Assembly (NCBI RefSeq): GCF_047663525.1
Contig: NC_092613.1
Location: forward strand, 326,001-390,000
Source of the DNA: Anas platyrhynchos
Lineage: Eukaryota > Chordata > Aves > Anseriformes > Anatidae
DNA: 64,000 nt
Reading direction: 5' to 3'
The stretch's first letter is position 1; every line of letters begins with the position of its first letter. A program made the position numbers and the translations under genes. Positions 10,906 to 22,572 of the stretch are shown here, one piece after another. The notes beneath the pieces are model-generated. The model saw only the letters and a program-made list of their open reading frames with translations, did not search any database and had not been told where the DNA came from.

Positions 10906-11040
10906 TATATACAACAAAACATCAAAGAGCTCAGCAAGGTCCACCAAGGAAAGGAAGCAATGCAGGAGAAAGAAGACAGGACAAGAGGGAGAATGGGCAG
11001 CATAAGGGAGGAGGCAGCCAGTGGCCTTAAAAACAAAGCC

Positions 11041-12376
11041 TAAAAAATAACTTCCACTAGTGGGACATAGTGAATTGGAGCTCTGGGGTCTGCATCTAGA
11101 GATGTCTTTTCTATTTATCGTCTTGTTGCGGAGATGGGTCCTCTGGCTTTGGTTGTGTTTTTTCATGTTGGGCAATTATCTCCCAAGAAGAACCCCCTGT
11201 TGGACAGAAAGGTAGAGGTGTGCTCCAGAAACACAGTGATGGCAAGGAGTCCTCCACTTCATTCTGGCATTTTTTTCCAGCTGGAAGCATTCCCAGTTGT
11301 CAACGGAATTGGTTTTGAGGAGTAGGAAAGACAGCATTGCTGGATTTCTGCTTTCTCCTCCATCCTATCAGACCACATCGTGAGAGTTGTCTTTGTTTGA
11401 TGTTCTTATGTCGTGTTCTGTTATTCTACATTTTTTTTCTCTCTTATGTGATTTTATGTTCTTCTGTTACGTTATGTTCTTATGTTCACAACAGGACTCC
11501 TTGCCAACACCGCCTCACAGACACCTGGGCCAAAGAGCAGGGCCTTGAGCAGCTAGCTCACCATGACAGAGCTCATTTCCTTCCCAGTAGCTGCCAGGTG
11601 CCCTCTGGGGGCATTTCGGGGCTACAGCATTGGAAGACTTCCTTGGGGTGGGAAGCCATTGGGCTAGGAAATGGGCAATGTTCCCTAGGAAGGAAATCCC
11701 TGGGAAGCAAAAGCCTTGGGATGGGAAGTCTTGAATGGGGTGGGTACCATTCCCTGGGGAAGGAAGTGCTTGGAGAAGTCCTCCAAGAGAGGGGAATTCT
11801 TTGGGACGAGGTCTCTTTGGCTGAAGAAACGCTTCGTGTTGATGGGGCAGATTTCGTCTGGGTTGCTGGGAATGTGCCATGCGGTGAAATGGCAAGGATG
11901 GGCACTGCCGCTGAGGCCGAGAAGCTGGTCCTGGGCTGGGCAAGCCTTGGGCCGGGCAAGTGGTGGTGTGGAAGCGTCCTGGGCATGGCAAGTGCTGCAT
12001 GGGAGGGAAAGCCTGCTGGGGATGGCCAAGTCTTGCGCTGGGCAGCCTGCTTGGCTCCAAAGCCTGCAGTCCTCCCCAAGATGTCGGCGAGGGGCTGGTC
12101 AGCCGTTGGGACGGAACCCCCGTTGCCCGCGTTCCCCAAGCAACCGCCCCACTCTCCAGCCACCATGGCAGGTCCAGCAGCCGGCTCCCGCTCCTCCCGG
12201 GGCTGCGGCCCTGCTGGCGAGCCCAGCGCCCCAGAGCTCAGCCCAGCGCCCTTTTTCCCACAGAGGGTTTCCCCAGACGGCTTCCGCGGCTTCCGCAGAC
12301 GCAAAACTCCCCCTTCGTTGTCCCAGCCGTGCCGCCAACGGTGGCTGCCTGGCTGCTTCCCTCCCTCCCCGGAGCG
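11041..12376. other. Region upstream of the proline-rich gene; no firm gene
   Basis: 11.64-12.0 kb is quasi-repetitive, with gggaag, cttggg and gaagtccttgg recurring at irregular spacing. Several frames stay open on both strands as a result. It may include upstream exons or the promoter of the gene starting at 12377, but no splice structure could be settled. Confidence 0.3.
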
Positions 12377-14200
12377 ATGGCGCTGCCCTTGCAGCCCCCC
12401 CAGGTACCCACCCTCCCCTCCGCACTGCCCCAGGCCACCGTCTGGCACGTGGTGCCGGGGGTCCAGGGGCAGGTGCTGCAGCTCCCCGCCAGGGTGCAGC
12501 TGCCACCTGGGGGGCACCTCCCAGCCCAGGGGCACCACCTGCAGCTTGGGCAGCTCCCCGCCGCCGCCGTGGGGCAGCTCCCTGCTGTGGGGCAGCTCCC
12601 CCACAGCGCTCCTCTGGGTGCCCCCAGTGTCTCCCAGCCCCTGCTGATGTGGACGGGGACGCTGGTGCCCCAGGATGGTGCTCCCCTCTGCTTGGGGCCC
12701 AGGGCCGTGCTCCATGGGGAGCTCCTGCACCCCACAGGCACCTGCCTGCTTCAGGCCCCTGCCTACCCCGGCCCCCCACCACTCCTCGTGCCGGGGCCTC
12801 CGCTGCGGGTGCAGGCGCTCCCCGCGCCCCACACCCTCAGCAGCAGCCGGGGGCAGCTGCCGGAGCCCTGCTTGCACGCCGTGGGGCTCAGCGAGGACCA
12901 GGGGCCCCCGCTGCCCGGCCCCACTCCCCCCGAGCCTGCCCAGGCTCCAGCGACCGCCAGCACCCAGACGGCGACGCCCGACGGTGAGTTTGGGGCTGGC
13001 CCAGCCAGCCGCTGGGCGCCCCACACCCAGGAGCCATGGCAAAGCTGGCAGTGGGGGATGCTTGGGGGATTGCATTGGCTTGCTTTTTCCTCAGCGGCGA
13101 CACTTGCAGAGGTGCCTGAGGAGCCCCTGGAGCTGCTGGAGCTGGGCCCCGATGCCTTCGCCAAGGCCTTTCCCCAGCTGGCAGGGGACAGCCAGCAGCT
13201 GCAGCACCTGCAGGACCAGCTCCCGGCCGACCTGGACAGCTCCGGCTTGGAGGAGCTGCTCAGCTGCCTCGATGCCGTGGAGCCCCACGACACCTTCGCC
13301 GCTGTCCCCAGCAGTCCTGTCCTCAAGCGCTTCCTCTCGCAACTGCCCGACCTCTGCGAGGACATCGAGGAGCCCAGCACACAGGGACTGGCAGCCACCA
13401 GAGCGCTGGGTGAGGTCCCCTCAAGCCCTGGGCTGCACCCCGACAAGGTGCAGGCTGGGCGGGCGCTGCAGCCCCCTGCAGCTGCTGTGCCGCCACTCAG
13501 CTCCCCCCTCAAGCCTGCAGCCCGGCCCCAGCTCAGGAGAGCCCTGTCCAAAAGGGCCCCCTGCAGGAATTCATCCCTGCCCGCAGGAGAACCCTGCCCC
13601 AGCCTCCCTTGGCTCCCCTCAAGAGGCGCCCCGACCCTGACTACCTCCCTGCCCGCAAGAGACCCCTGCCCCAGCCTCCCCAGGCTCCCGTCCAGAGCCC
13701 CCCCGACCCTGACTTCCTCACTGCCCTCAGGAGAGCCCTGCCCAAGCCTCGCCTGAGTCCCCTCCAGAGACCCTCCGACCCTGCCCGCAGGAGACCCATG
13801 CCCAAGCCTCTCCCCAAAAGGCCCCCCCAGCAGGAATTCATCCCTGCCCACAAGAGAACCCTGCCCCAGCCTCCCTTGGCTCCCCTCAAGAGGCCTCAAC
13901 TTCTCCCAGCCCTCAGGAGAGCCCTGCCCAGTCCACCTCGCAGTCCGGCGCAGCCCCGCGGGGGACTACGTGCCCTGTGTGGGGCCCTGGGCGGGCGGCG
14001 ACGCAGCGCCCACACCGCTGGAGGAGCAGGAGTCGTCGGTGCCCATCACGCCGCAGCAGCGTCCCGAGCGGGAGCGCCTCAAGAAGCTGGCCCAAGAGGA
14101 GCGGCAGCGGGCGGCCCACCACATGAAGATCGGCCCCGGGCAATTCTTCGAGCAGCGGCAGAAGGACCACGCCAGAGCCTACTCTTACGGCTACCCGTGA
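12377..14200 (+). CDS. Proline-rich protein of unknown function, probably multi-exon
   Basis: The ATG at 12377 (context gagcgATGG) opens a Pro/Leu/Gln-rich frame to a GTGAGT donor at 12984. An acceptor (tttttcctcag) allows exon 2 from 13095, with a 111-bp intron that keeps frame. Exon 2 encodes an acidic leucine-rich helical region (LELLELGPDAFAKAFPQL, LDSSGLEELLSCLDAV, FLSQLPDLCEDIEE). From about 13540 to 13940 follow repeats of the type EFIPARRRTLPQPPLAPLKR, open in a different frame, so either indels or extra introns lie here. The terminal segment returns to the first frame: VPITPQQRPERERLKKLAQE, then IGPGQFFEQRQKDHARAY, ending in YGYP and TGA at 14198-14200. The basic C-terminal block looks like a conserved domain, but I cannot name the family. 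Confidence 0.55.
13540..13940 (+). repeat. Imperfect coding repeats within the proline-rich gene
   Basis: Repeating blocks of about 60-120 bp contain ctgcccgcaggaga or ccctcaggagagccctgcc followed by cagcctcccttggctcccctc. In the frame starting with codon position 13609 they read as alternating ARRR/TLPQPP/LAPLKR motifs. A one-base difference between the aaaagggccccctgcagg (about 13551) and aaaaggcccccccagcagg (about 13817) repeats accounts for the frame change entering this region. Confidence 0.6.
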
Positions 14201-14250
14201 CCGACCTCGGGCTTCTCCTCGACGGCCCCTGCAGCACCATCATCAGATCA

Positions 14251-14757
14251 GGGGATCAGAACTGGGACGTTGTTGGGATAGGAAATGATCAGTGGGATGG
14301 GAAGTGATGATGGGGATAGGAACTCATTGGCACGGGAAAAATGGGTTTTATTTGTATTAAATTTACATTTTTAAATTTTATTTAATTTACTGGGTTTTAT
14401 TTGTATTAAATTTAAATTTTTAAATTTTATTTAAATTTCTGAGTGTTATTTTTATTAAATTTAAATTTTCAAATTTTATTTAATTTACTGAGTTTTATTT
14501 TTATTCAATTTAAATTTTTAAATTTTATTTAATGTACTGGTTGTATTATTTATTTCATGAAATCCACTTTATTGACTGTGTTGTACAGTATGGCATTGTT
14601 TCATTATTAGAAAATGATAAGTATTTACTATTATTAATTAAACAATATTTACATATTTTATACATTATAAATTATCAATATTCTCATTTCTAATTTTGTT
14701 TGTTTTTATTCCTTTTCTACCCTATTAAACTCTCTTTATCCCAGTGCACTGCTTTGG
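14251..14757. repeat. Local repeat family, copy A (G-rich head, AT-rich body)
   Basis: Starts gggatcagaactggga, followed by variants of gggataggaaatgatcag and ggaactcattgg. It then has tandem AT-rich units of about 60 bp (ttttatttgtattaaattt, 14340-14530) and ends near ctatttaaactctctttatc-type sequence followed by a gtgcactg motif. Copies B and C lie at 15031 and 17693. No coding potential is seen. Confidence 0.75.
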
Positions 14758-15030
14758 ACTTTAGTTTTCCTTCCGAGTCGTTGTGGATCCACTCCGGATG
14801 GGGGGACATTAGCGAACGCCTGTGTGCTTCAGATCCAAGGTCACCTTTGCCCTCAACTCAAGATCCATGTTTGCATCTGTTGTCATGAAACAATGTTAAC
14901 AACAGCAACAATTAAGTTACCTCATTTATTATTTCATGTTATTTCATGATTTCATGTTCAGTTATTTCATGCAGCCCGCTCCCGCTGCCCATGCTCAGGC
15001 CGGGCATGGATGTGGGCATGGCCAGCACGG

Positions 15031-15835
15031 ACGGCAGAAAATGGGTGCATGGCTGGATGGATGGCTGGGTGGGAGTTGGGAATTCAGCCTTGGGATCAGA
15101 ACTGGGAGGTTATTGGGATAGGAAATGATCAGTGGGATGGGAAGTGATGATGGGGATAGGAACTCATTGGGATGGGAAAAATGGGTTTTATTTGTATTAA
15201 ATTTACATTTTTAAATTTTATTTAATTTCCTGGGTTTTATTATTTATTTAATTAAATCCACTTGATTGACTGTGTTGTACGGTATGGCATTGTTTCATTA
15301 TTATAAAATGATAAGTATTTAATATTATTAATTAAACAATATTTCTATATTTTATACGCGTAAGGGGGTGTCGAGAGGCAGGAGACCTTTTCTCCATGAA
15401 CACCAGCGACAGGACCCACGGGAACGGGGTTAAGGCAGGAGACCTTTTCTCCATGAACACCAGCGACAGGACCCACGGGAACGGGGTTAAGCTGAGGCAG
15501 GGGAAATTTAGGCTTGACATAAGGAGGGGGTTCTTCACAGAGAGGGTGGTTGCACACTGGAACGGGCTCCCCAGGGAAGTGGTCACTGCACCGAGCCTGT
15601 CTGAATTTAAGAAGAGATTGGACCGTGCACTTAGTCACATGGTCTGAACTTTTGGGTAGACCTGTGTGGTGTCAAGAGTTGGACTTGATGATCCTTAAGG
15701 GTCCCTTCCAACTCAGGATATTCTATGATTCTATGATACATTATAAATTATCAATATTCTCATTTCTTATTTTGTTTGGTTTTATTCCTTTTGTACCCTA
15801 TTAAACTCTCTTTATCACAGTGCACTGGTTTGTTC
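15031..15835. repeat. Local repeat family, copy B, with CR1 inserted
   Basis: Shares with copy C the leader cagaaaatgggtgcatggc and with copy A the body up to tattttatac and the tail cattataaattatcaatatt through the gtgcactg motif. The continuity with copy A is broken only by the CR1 at 15358-15737. The number of AT-rich tandem units is reduced relative to copy A. Confidence 0.75.
15358..15737 (+). mobile_element. CR1 LINE, 5'-truncated, 3' end present
   Basis: Sense-strand end of CR1 ORF2, encoding [19 protein letters not shown], then [18 protein letters not shown] and [13 protein letters not shown], followed by a short 3' UTR ending in the typical attctatgattctatgata. The 5' part has a 57-bp tandem duplication (15377-15433 and 15434-15490), both copies starting ggcaggagacc. 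It splits copy B at a place where copy A is uninterrupted. Confidence 0.85.
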
Positions 15836-16058
15836 TTATACTTTTTCTTATACTGTGGAGCCCAAAACTGCACTCAGTACTCAGTACATGGAATACCAAG
15901 AGAGACTGCCTGGCATTTTCTCTTCTCTGCAGAAGCTCTGTTGCTAACACTGTCCAGAAATCACCACTGTCACAGACAGTAGTAGCATTCCCTCCTCCCA
16001 CAGTTGGTTCTTCCCCCCCAACACTTAGACACCATCCAGAAAAAGAAGAATAATAATA

Positions 16059-16151
16059 CTAATACAGTAAATAAAATAAAATAAAATAAAATAAAATAAA
16101 ATAAAATAAAATAAAATAAAATAAAATAAAATAAAATAAAATAAAATAAAT
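16059..16151. repeat. (AAAAT)n pentanucleotide microsatellite
   Basis: About 18 near-perfect aaaat/taaaa units. The flanks show no gene. Confidence 0.95.
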
Positions 16152-17156
16152 TAATTAAAATAGTCAAAAGCCGTCAGGAAGGCAGTGGTGCAGACTGTGG
16201 AGAGCCTGGGTTCAAATCCTTCTTCTGTGAGGCTCTGAACCTATATCCCACCACAATCTCTCTGCTAATGTATGGCAGGGAAAGGAGGAAGAAAGAACAT
16301 ATCTCCTGCACTTTCCATTTATTGTTGACTGACAATTCTGTAGAGTTATAAAGCCTCAATCAGTGAGATACAGGGTTCTTCTCACATTGTCTCACTGTGC
16401 CCTAAGCGGAACAGCTCTCATTTAATAGATGCTTCACCACAAAATCATGAGTCATCTGCAGTTTTGAACTTTTCTGGGATCAAGTCCCTTCAGATGGTTG
16501 AGGAATCTGCTCCAGCACCTATGTAAACTGGTGCTCTACTAAGCTAGTGAGTGAACAAGAGAGAAATCCTCTGCTAGATGACTTGACAAATTGGGTCTGA
16601 AAATAGTGTTGAGGCAGAATAGTCCACGATTTTTGCCTTGGGTGCACAGACGGATTGGGTGTTGTAGACTTCTTTTATTCTTCATTAAGATAAACATTTT
16701 CAAAAATGTGCTTGTTCAACCTTGCTCCCACTGTGTGCATGGGAGGGAGATAACTGAAAGTGGGGAGCGTTGCTTGGATCCTGCAAGTGGCTGAGGTCCA
16801 GTGGGGTTGGAGGCTTTCTTCCTCCTTTTGGAAATGCAAAGCAACCCTGCACCTCCCCTGCACTTGCAGGAGGATCGTGACAGCCCAAAGCACAGCGGCT
16901 TTGTAATTGCTGCATACACTTCGATCGGATTTACGTTTGGTAGCAGGGGCCTGCAGGGATGGCGTCTGTGAGAACAATCCAGACAACAGCCAGCTCCAGA
17001 TAGCTCCAAAAGGGCCCCGGCGCTTGCCAGAGCTGAGCCAATAAGCGATGTTGTTTGCACCTCTGGGAGAGCAGATGTAAGCAGGGGGAAATACTGCTGC
17101 ACAACAGAAGCTGGAAGAGCAAGGAGTGAGAAGCAGCCCTGCAGCCCCCAAGGTGA
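16152..17156. other. Intergenic, no gene supported
   Basis: Mixed-composition sequence in which short frames occur on both strands but no exon with family resemblance or consistent splice sites was found. Confidence 0.4.
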
Positions 17157-17395
17157 GTGCAGCAGGAGGCAGGAGGTGCTCCAGGCTCACAGCAGCAGTT
17201 CCCCTGCGGGCTGTGCAGGGAGAGGCCCCTGGTGGAGCAGGCTGTCCCCCTGCACCCATGGGTCCCACATGGAGCAGATCTCCACGCTGCTGCCCCCCTG
17301 TGGGTGGAGGAGCCCCCGGTGGAGCAGGTGGCTGTGGCCTGGAGGAGGCTGCGGCCTGTGGAGAGCCCCCGCAGGAGCAGGCCCCAGGCCGGAGT
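17157..17395. repeat. Left arm of a 240-bp inverted repeat
   Basis: GC-rich segment whose reverse complement lies at 19075-19309 at roughly 90% or better identity by eye. Landmarks are gtgcagcaggaggcaggagg at one end and gcaggagcaggcccc at the other. It has several open frames and is likely a dispersed repeat of unrecognised type. Confidence 0.8.
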
Positions 17396-17692
17396 TGCAG
17401 CCATGGAGAGGAGCCCACGGGGAGCAGGGGCAGAGAGGGACCTTGGAGGAGGGAACTGTATCCTCTTTTTTCATCGGTGCTGAGATTGAGGATCAGGATT
17501 TCGTGGTAGGAATTTGTTTAGATGAACCAATTTACATCCATATGGGCTTTGTATGTTTGTTTCACCTTGTCTTGCAGGACCATCTTGGCTGGGTCTGCAG
17601 TGTTGTGCAAAAGTGAAGTTTTTCACAATAAAGAGCAGCTTTATTTTCGGGGAAAAGGCTGAGGTGGCCTTCATCAGAGTCTTGTGACCTGA

Positions 17693-17999
17693 AAATGCAG
17701 AAAATGGGTGCATGGCTGGCTGGATGGGTGGGTGGGAGTTGGGAATTCAGCCTTGGGATCAGAACTGGGATGTTGTTGGGATAGGAAATGATCAGTGGGA
17801 TGGGAAGTGATGATGGGGATAGGAACTCATTGGGATGGGAAAAATGGGTTTTATTTTTATTGCATTCAATCCACTTTATTGACTGTGTTGTACAGTATGG
17901 CATTGTTTTATTACTATAAAATTATAATGATTATTATTTAATCTTATCATGTTTGCATCTGTTGTTGTGAAGCAATGTTAACAACAGCAACAAAAAAGT
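17693..17999. repeat. Local repeat family, copy C
   Basis: Carries the leader gcagaaaatgggtgcatggc, the gggatcagaactggga core and the tail aatgttaacaacagcaacaa, which also ends copy A's downstream flank near 14890. It lacks the tandem AT-rich units. Confidence 0.75.
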
Positions 18000-19074
18000 T
18001 CCCTACTTGCTAGCAGCATCCCTACGTTTGCTGGGGTCTGCTCTGTGCATTTTGAAGACCGTTCCATGCTATTCAGCCCCTTCAGGAGGAAATGGATGGT
18101 TCTAGGAAAATGCGTCTTGACCTGATGCAAAGCTGTGACTCAGCACCCTGCAGCCCCCGCAACCCCTGGCATTTTACCTGCAGCCCCTCCAACAACTCTG
18201 ATGTTCCCTGCATCGACTTCAACCACTGCGCTGGGACCTGAGGCCCCTCAAAGCCTTGTCACTCGCCCTGCAGCCCCTCGAGCCCCTGGCATGTTCCCTG
18301 CAGCCCCTCCAAGCCTGGCACAGGCCCTAAGAGCTGGCTCCGGGGACTACCCCGGTGCTGTCTCAGGCGCCAGTACACACAAGGGGAAGGAATGCATGCA
18401 GAAGTCATCTCGTTTCGGAAGGGCAGAAAGTCCTCCCAAGAAGGGGAAGGAGCAAGAGGAAGGCAAGGCAGCCTACCCCAAGGTAGGGCCATCCCAGGGA
18501 ACAGGAGGCTGTTGGAAAGGAGAGCAGAGAGAAAAGCAGCAGCAAGCAGGTGATCCCCATCCCTGGGTGAGCTGCGAGCCATGGGACAAGATTGCAGCTG
18601 TCCTCCAGGCGAGCACATTGTCAGCTGGCTGCTGCGCTGCTGGGATAGCAGCTGCGGGAGCCTGGCAGCAGAGGGCAGGGAAGCCAAGCAGCTGGGATCC
18701 TTTTCTGGGGAAGGGGGCACTGAGAAAGCGCTTGCAAACGGGGCACAAGCCCTCAGCCTCTGGAGGCGGCGCCTGGCAGGCGTGAAGGAAAGGGATCCCT
18801 TCAAGGAAGATGCTGTGGGCTTGCTGAGGCTCGAAGAACAGACGCTGCTGGCTGCTACCAGCGTGCTGCAGCAGCGGCAAGAGAGAGCAAACCGTGGTGG
18901 TTTTCCTCAGCTGGGCAGCTGAGCTCCAGCACAAGCGCTCTCTCCCTGCCCCTCCTCCAACGCCAAGGGGAGAAAAGAGGCTGGAAAGGGCTCAAGGGCT
19001 GCCAGAAGGACAGGGAGATCACTCCACAAGGAGCGTCACGGGCAAAGCAGGCTCAGCACAGCCTGTTCCAGTCC
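18000..19074. other. GC-rich segment with short proline-rich repeats, no assigned gene
   Basis: About 18150-18330 repeats the motif ccctgcagcccctc with a period near 60 bp, giving a frame with AAPPxx motifs that stays open to 18785. No start, splice or family evidence fixes it as a gene, although a lineage-specific exon cannot be excluded. Confidence 0.3.
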
Positions 19075-19309
19075 AGCCCGGGGCCTGCTCCTGCGGGGGC
19101 TCTCCACAGGCTGCGGTCTCCTCCAGGCCACAGCCACCTGCTCCACCGGGGGCTCCTCCAGCCACAGGGGGGCTGCAGCGTGGAGATCTGCTCCACGGGG
19201 GACCCATGGGCTGCAGGGGGACAGCCTGCTCCACCAGGGGCCTCTCCCTGCACAGGCCGCAAGGGAACTGCTGCTGTGAGCCTGGAGCACCTCCTGCCTC
19301 CTGCTGCAC
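19075..19309. repeat. Right arm of the 240-bp inverted repeat
   Basis: Reverse-complement partner of 17157-17395, separated by about 1.7 kb. A palindrome of this size could form a stem-loop or reflect two oppositely oriented insertions of one repeat family. Confidence 0.8.
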
Positions 19310-20098
19310 GGCCCTTGGGGGCTGCACAGAGCTTTCCCACTCCTCCCTGAGCCAGAGGCTGCTGGGCAGCAACTTTTGTTCCCTTTCTTAGATGCAAGAT
19401 CCCTTCTTAAATTCAGTCCAGCCAAGTAGGAAAAGTAAATGTGGACAGCTGTACCTTGGCAAAGAAGATAGTAGGGGACAAGGAGGTTTAGCAGTCAAGA
19501 TGGAAGGTGATGCCATGAGGCTTACAGGCTAGTAATGTTCTAGTGAAACCCAGCCTTCCTAAAGAAACCTGCCTGACTACTTCACGTGAATAACAGACTC
19601 TGTTCAGCTATTTCCTAACATAGAAAGGGTGCTGACTGCTTCTTCAGAGTAACATAAGTTAGTGATGCTACTGAAATAGTTGTGGTTCAGACGTAGATCT
19701 GATTTCTTCTAAGCACGCTGAATTCACAGCTGTTGATCCTCCAGAGGAGGCTTTGCAATTGAACACCTGGAGAATAGGTAAATTTCCCGCTGTTGTTCTC
19801 CTCTCCTCTTGTTTTGTTTTGTTTTTTTTTTTTTCCTAGTAGCATAGGCTTAAGACTCTGAAGAAACGGGCTGCTTTTTTTCATTTCCAACACTGGCTGT
19901 TCCTCCTGTAGAGATTATATCAAACAGTCTTGAAGTGCTTGATGACTTACCAGTCTGCAGATTTATTATCAAACCAAAAAAAACCCCGACTTGGTAGACT
20001 ATTTTTTTCCCACTTTTGAATGACTACTAGGAAGAAGGTTGTTCCGGCATCAAGAAAGTCACGTGGAATGTAATAAAATTTACTGAACCAGTAAATAA

Positions 20099-20287
<189 letters not shown>

Positions 20288-20946
20288 TAAATTGAATGTT
20301 AGTGCTACCATGGCAAAGTCCAACTTTATAGGAAAAAAAAAATAATTGACAACTTGAACAAAAGAGTGATATGTGGAGACACTGCAAAGTTGTACCTGTT
20401 TGCTTAATTATTTAGTCCACTTGGGCGTTTTCATCATGAAGTTGTGTTTTTGGTCTCAATCCTTCACTTCTGAATGAATAGGGGACGTGTTTGCATTTGA
20501 TTGTGCCCCGGATCGGTGGTAGTAGTTTGAGTCATAATTATTTTCTTCTTTATAGTAATTGTAGCAATTTGAAGCATTGTGCCAGAAGTGCTTTCTGTGC
20601 ATTTACTGACTGAAAAGCAAATGTGATGAAGTAATGAGACTGTCACAATGAAAGCTTGCTAAGTTTTAGAGAAGATTTTTGGACAACAAAGAAATGTTTC
20701 TGGATAAATTTTTCATTACAGTATTTTCCTCTGGGTCATTAGGTCCCGTAGTTTGGAAACTTGTTATTGAAGCTATAAATGCCTTTTCTTTCATTGTAGG
20801 TTCCTAGAAAAAGTTCAGTATAACAAATAAGAAATATTCAATTTCCTGGTTGAAAATGCAGAGTGTATATTAAATAACTGTAAAATACTTGAAAGTTGAG
20901 CAAGTAAGAAAAGTGTATTAATAGATGAGGGGTTTTCAGGGAGGAC

Positions 20947-20995
20947 TGCTTGTTTGTTTGTTTGTTTGTTTGCTTTTTGGTTTGTTTGTTTCTTG
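20947..20995. repeat. (TTTG)n intronic microsatellite
   Basis: tttg units in the intron between exons 1 and 2. The second copy (60739-60785) differs in unit number. Confidence 0.85.
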
Positions 20996-21569
20996 TTGGT
21001 ATTTTTAAGGAAAACTTGGGACAAGCTAAAACGCAATGATTTTGCTTCCAGGCTAGAAAAGAAATTTTCAAGATTCGTACTCATGACTGGACCCCTAAGC
21101 CACCGGACATGTTGCTTGATGAACTAGCTGAGAAATGCATTGGTAAGACTGAAACCAAAATGGATTCTTGCTTGTGAGCAAGTTGTAAAGAACCTTAGCT
21201 TGTACCAGGCAGTACCCAAGCTCTTGTGCCTTGCTGCACAACTAGTCAACGAGGCAGCTGGCACGCCTTCATAGCAATCAGAGTTAGATGCTTTCATCTA
21301 TTTACTCTTTGTTGTCGTTCTTTCTGTTGTCTGAAAACGTTAAATGGTTCTGGGGCATCTTCCTCAAGAGTATAGTTTTTGATGAGGAGTCTGCTTCAGC
21401 TGCATAAGCGCAGGGTATCAGGCAGTGAGCAACATGAAACTTCCCTGCAGAGCGGTAGCACTTTGAATTCCCTGTTAACCTGTTTGGTTTTGGCATTACA
21501 AATTGTTTAAATGTTGCATGTTGTAAACCTGGGCCTTGACTGATGTAACGTTTGATTTTTGTTTGTTAG

Positions 21570-21884
21570 GATACTGTGGTGCAGATATCAAATCTTTATG
21601 TACTGAAGCTGCGCTGTGCTCTCTACGTCGATGCTATCCTCAGATTTATGCAAGTAGGGAGAAGTTGCTACTAGACGTTAATTCTATTAAAATAAAAGCA
21701 AAGGACTTTTTCATGGCTCTGAAGAAGGTTGTTCCGGCATCAAACAGGATCGTGGCTTCACCCGGACAAGCACTATCACCCATTTTCAAGCCACTTTTTA
21801 AAAGATCAGGAGCGAATATTTTACAAGTTGTGCAGAAGATCTTCCCGCATGCACAGCTCGCACTAAAGGAGGACCGACAGCAAG
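21570..21884 (+). pseudogene. ATAD2-like: ATAD2-like exon 3, AAA1 lid region
   Basis: 315 bases encoding YCGADIKSLCTEAALCSLRR, YPQIYASREKL, KDFFMALKKVVPAS and LQVVQKIFPHAQ, the strongest family match of this locus. The second copy (61361-61675) encodes the same residues, with no substitutions noticed. Confidence 0.92.
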
Positions 21885-22504
21885 GTATAACCACAGCATC
21901 CACTTCTTTATAATTCTGCTAAAGCAAAAACTTGTGGTTTGTGCAATCAACTTAAACCTTTCAGACATAATGATGGTAGAATTTTATTATTTGCATGTGC
22001 ATGTCTTTCTTTTGGGCATGTCTGGAAGATAACGCATAGGTTTTATTCTGGATTCGAAACTGAAATGCCAAATGGAAGCCCTGAATGACTCAATACACAG
22101 TAAAGGACGATGCGTTCTCTACTGAAGCATCCTGCTTCTGACGGCAGCTAAGATAATTAGCATTTGTAGAGGTTGACTTGAGGTTTGAAGTATAAGGCAC
22201 CTATTTTTCTTTAAAAAATCAAAACTCAGATATTTGGAGGGGAAGCATTTCTAGGTCAATGTTTCTAATTCCTTTCTGAAGAATGTCGGGACCAGGATAC
22301 AAGTATAACTGGTCTAAGCTAAATATTGTTTTAGCTATCATCATTTTTAACCAGTCTCCTAATTTAAATGTTTGTAGATCGTACTATACATGTGCACGTG
22401 AGATCAATTAGCACTGATATTTACTAGATGAATGGAATTCTGTGGCCATCACATCCTTAATCCCCGTGCTTTCATTGTGGGAACCTCCTCCAGAAAGAAA
22501 TGGT

Positions 22505-22572
22505 CTTGTTTTTTTGTTTGTTTTTTTTTGTTGTTGTTGTTTTTGTTTGTTTGTTTGTTTGTTTGTTTTTTA
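22505..22572. repeat. T/TTTG-rich intronic tract
   Basis: A run of t, ttg and tttg units, replaced in the second copy (62297-62318) by a plain T homopolymer, so the tract diverged after duplication. Confidence 0.8.

Noticed and set aside
11573-13075. 500-residue minus-strand open frame
   Set aside because: It lies antisense to the proline-rich plus-strand gene in GC-rich DNA and lacks recognisable domains. The plus-strand model has splice sites and a protein-like C-terminus.
16175-16260. tRNA or SINE with a Box B-like gggttcaaatcc
   Set aside because: No convincing Box A or cloverleaf could be formed and the flanks do not match a SINE I recognise. It may be an old MIR-like relic, but that is too weak to call.
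19036-19425. Open frames in the inverted repeat arms
   Set aside because: The same peptide occurs in both arms because they are copies of one repeat. There is no gene structure.
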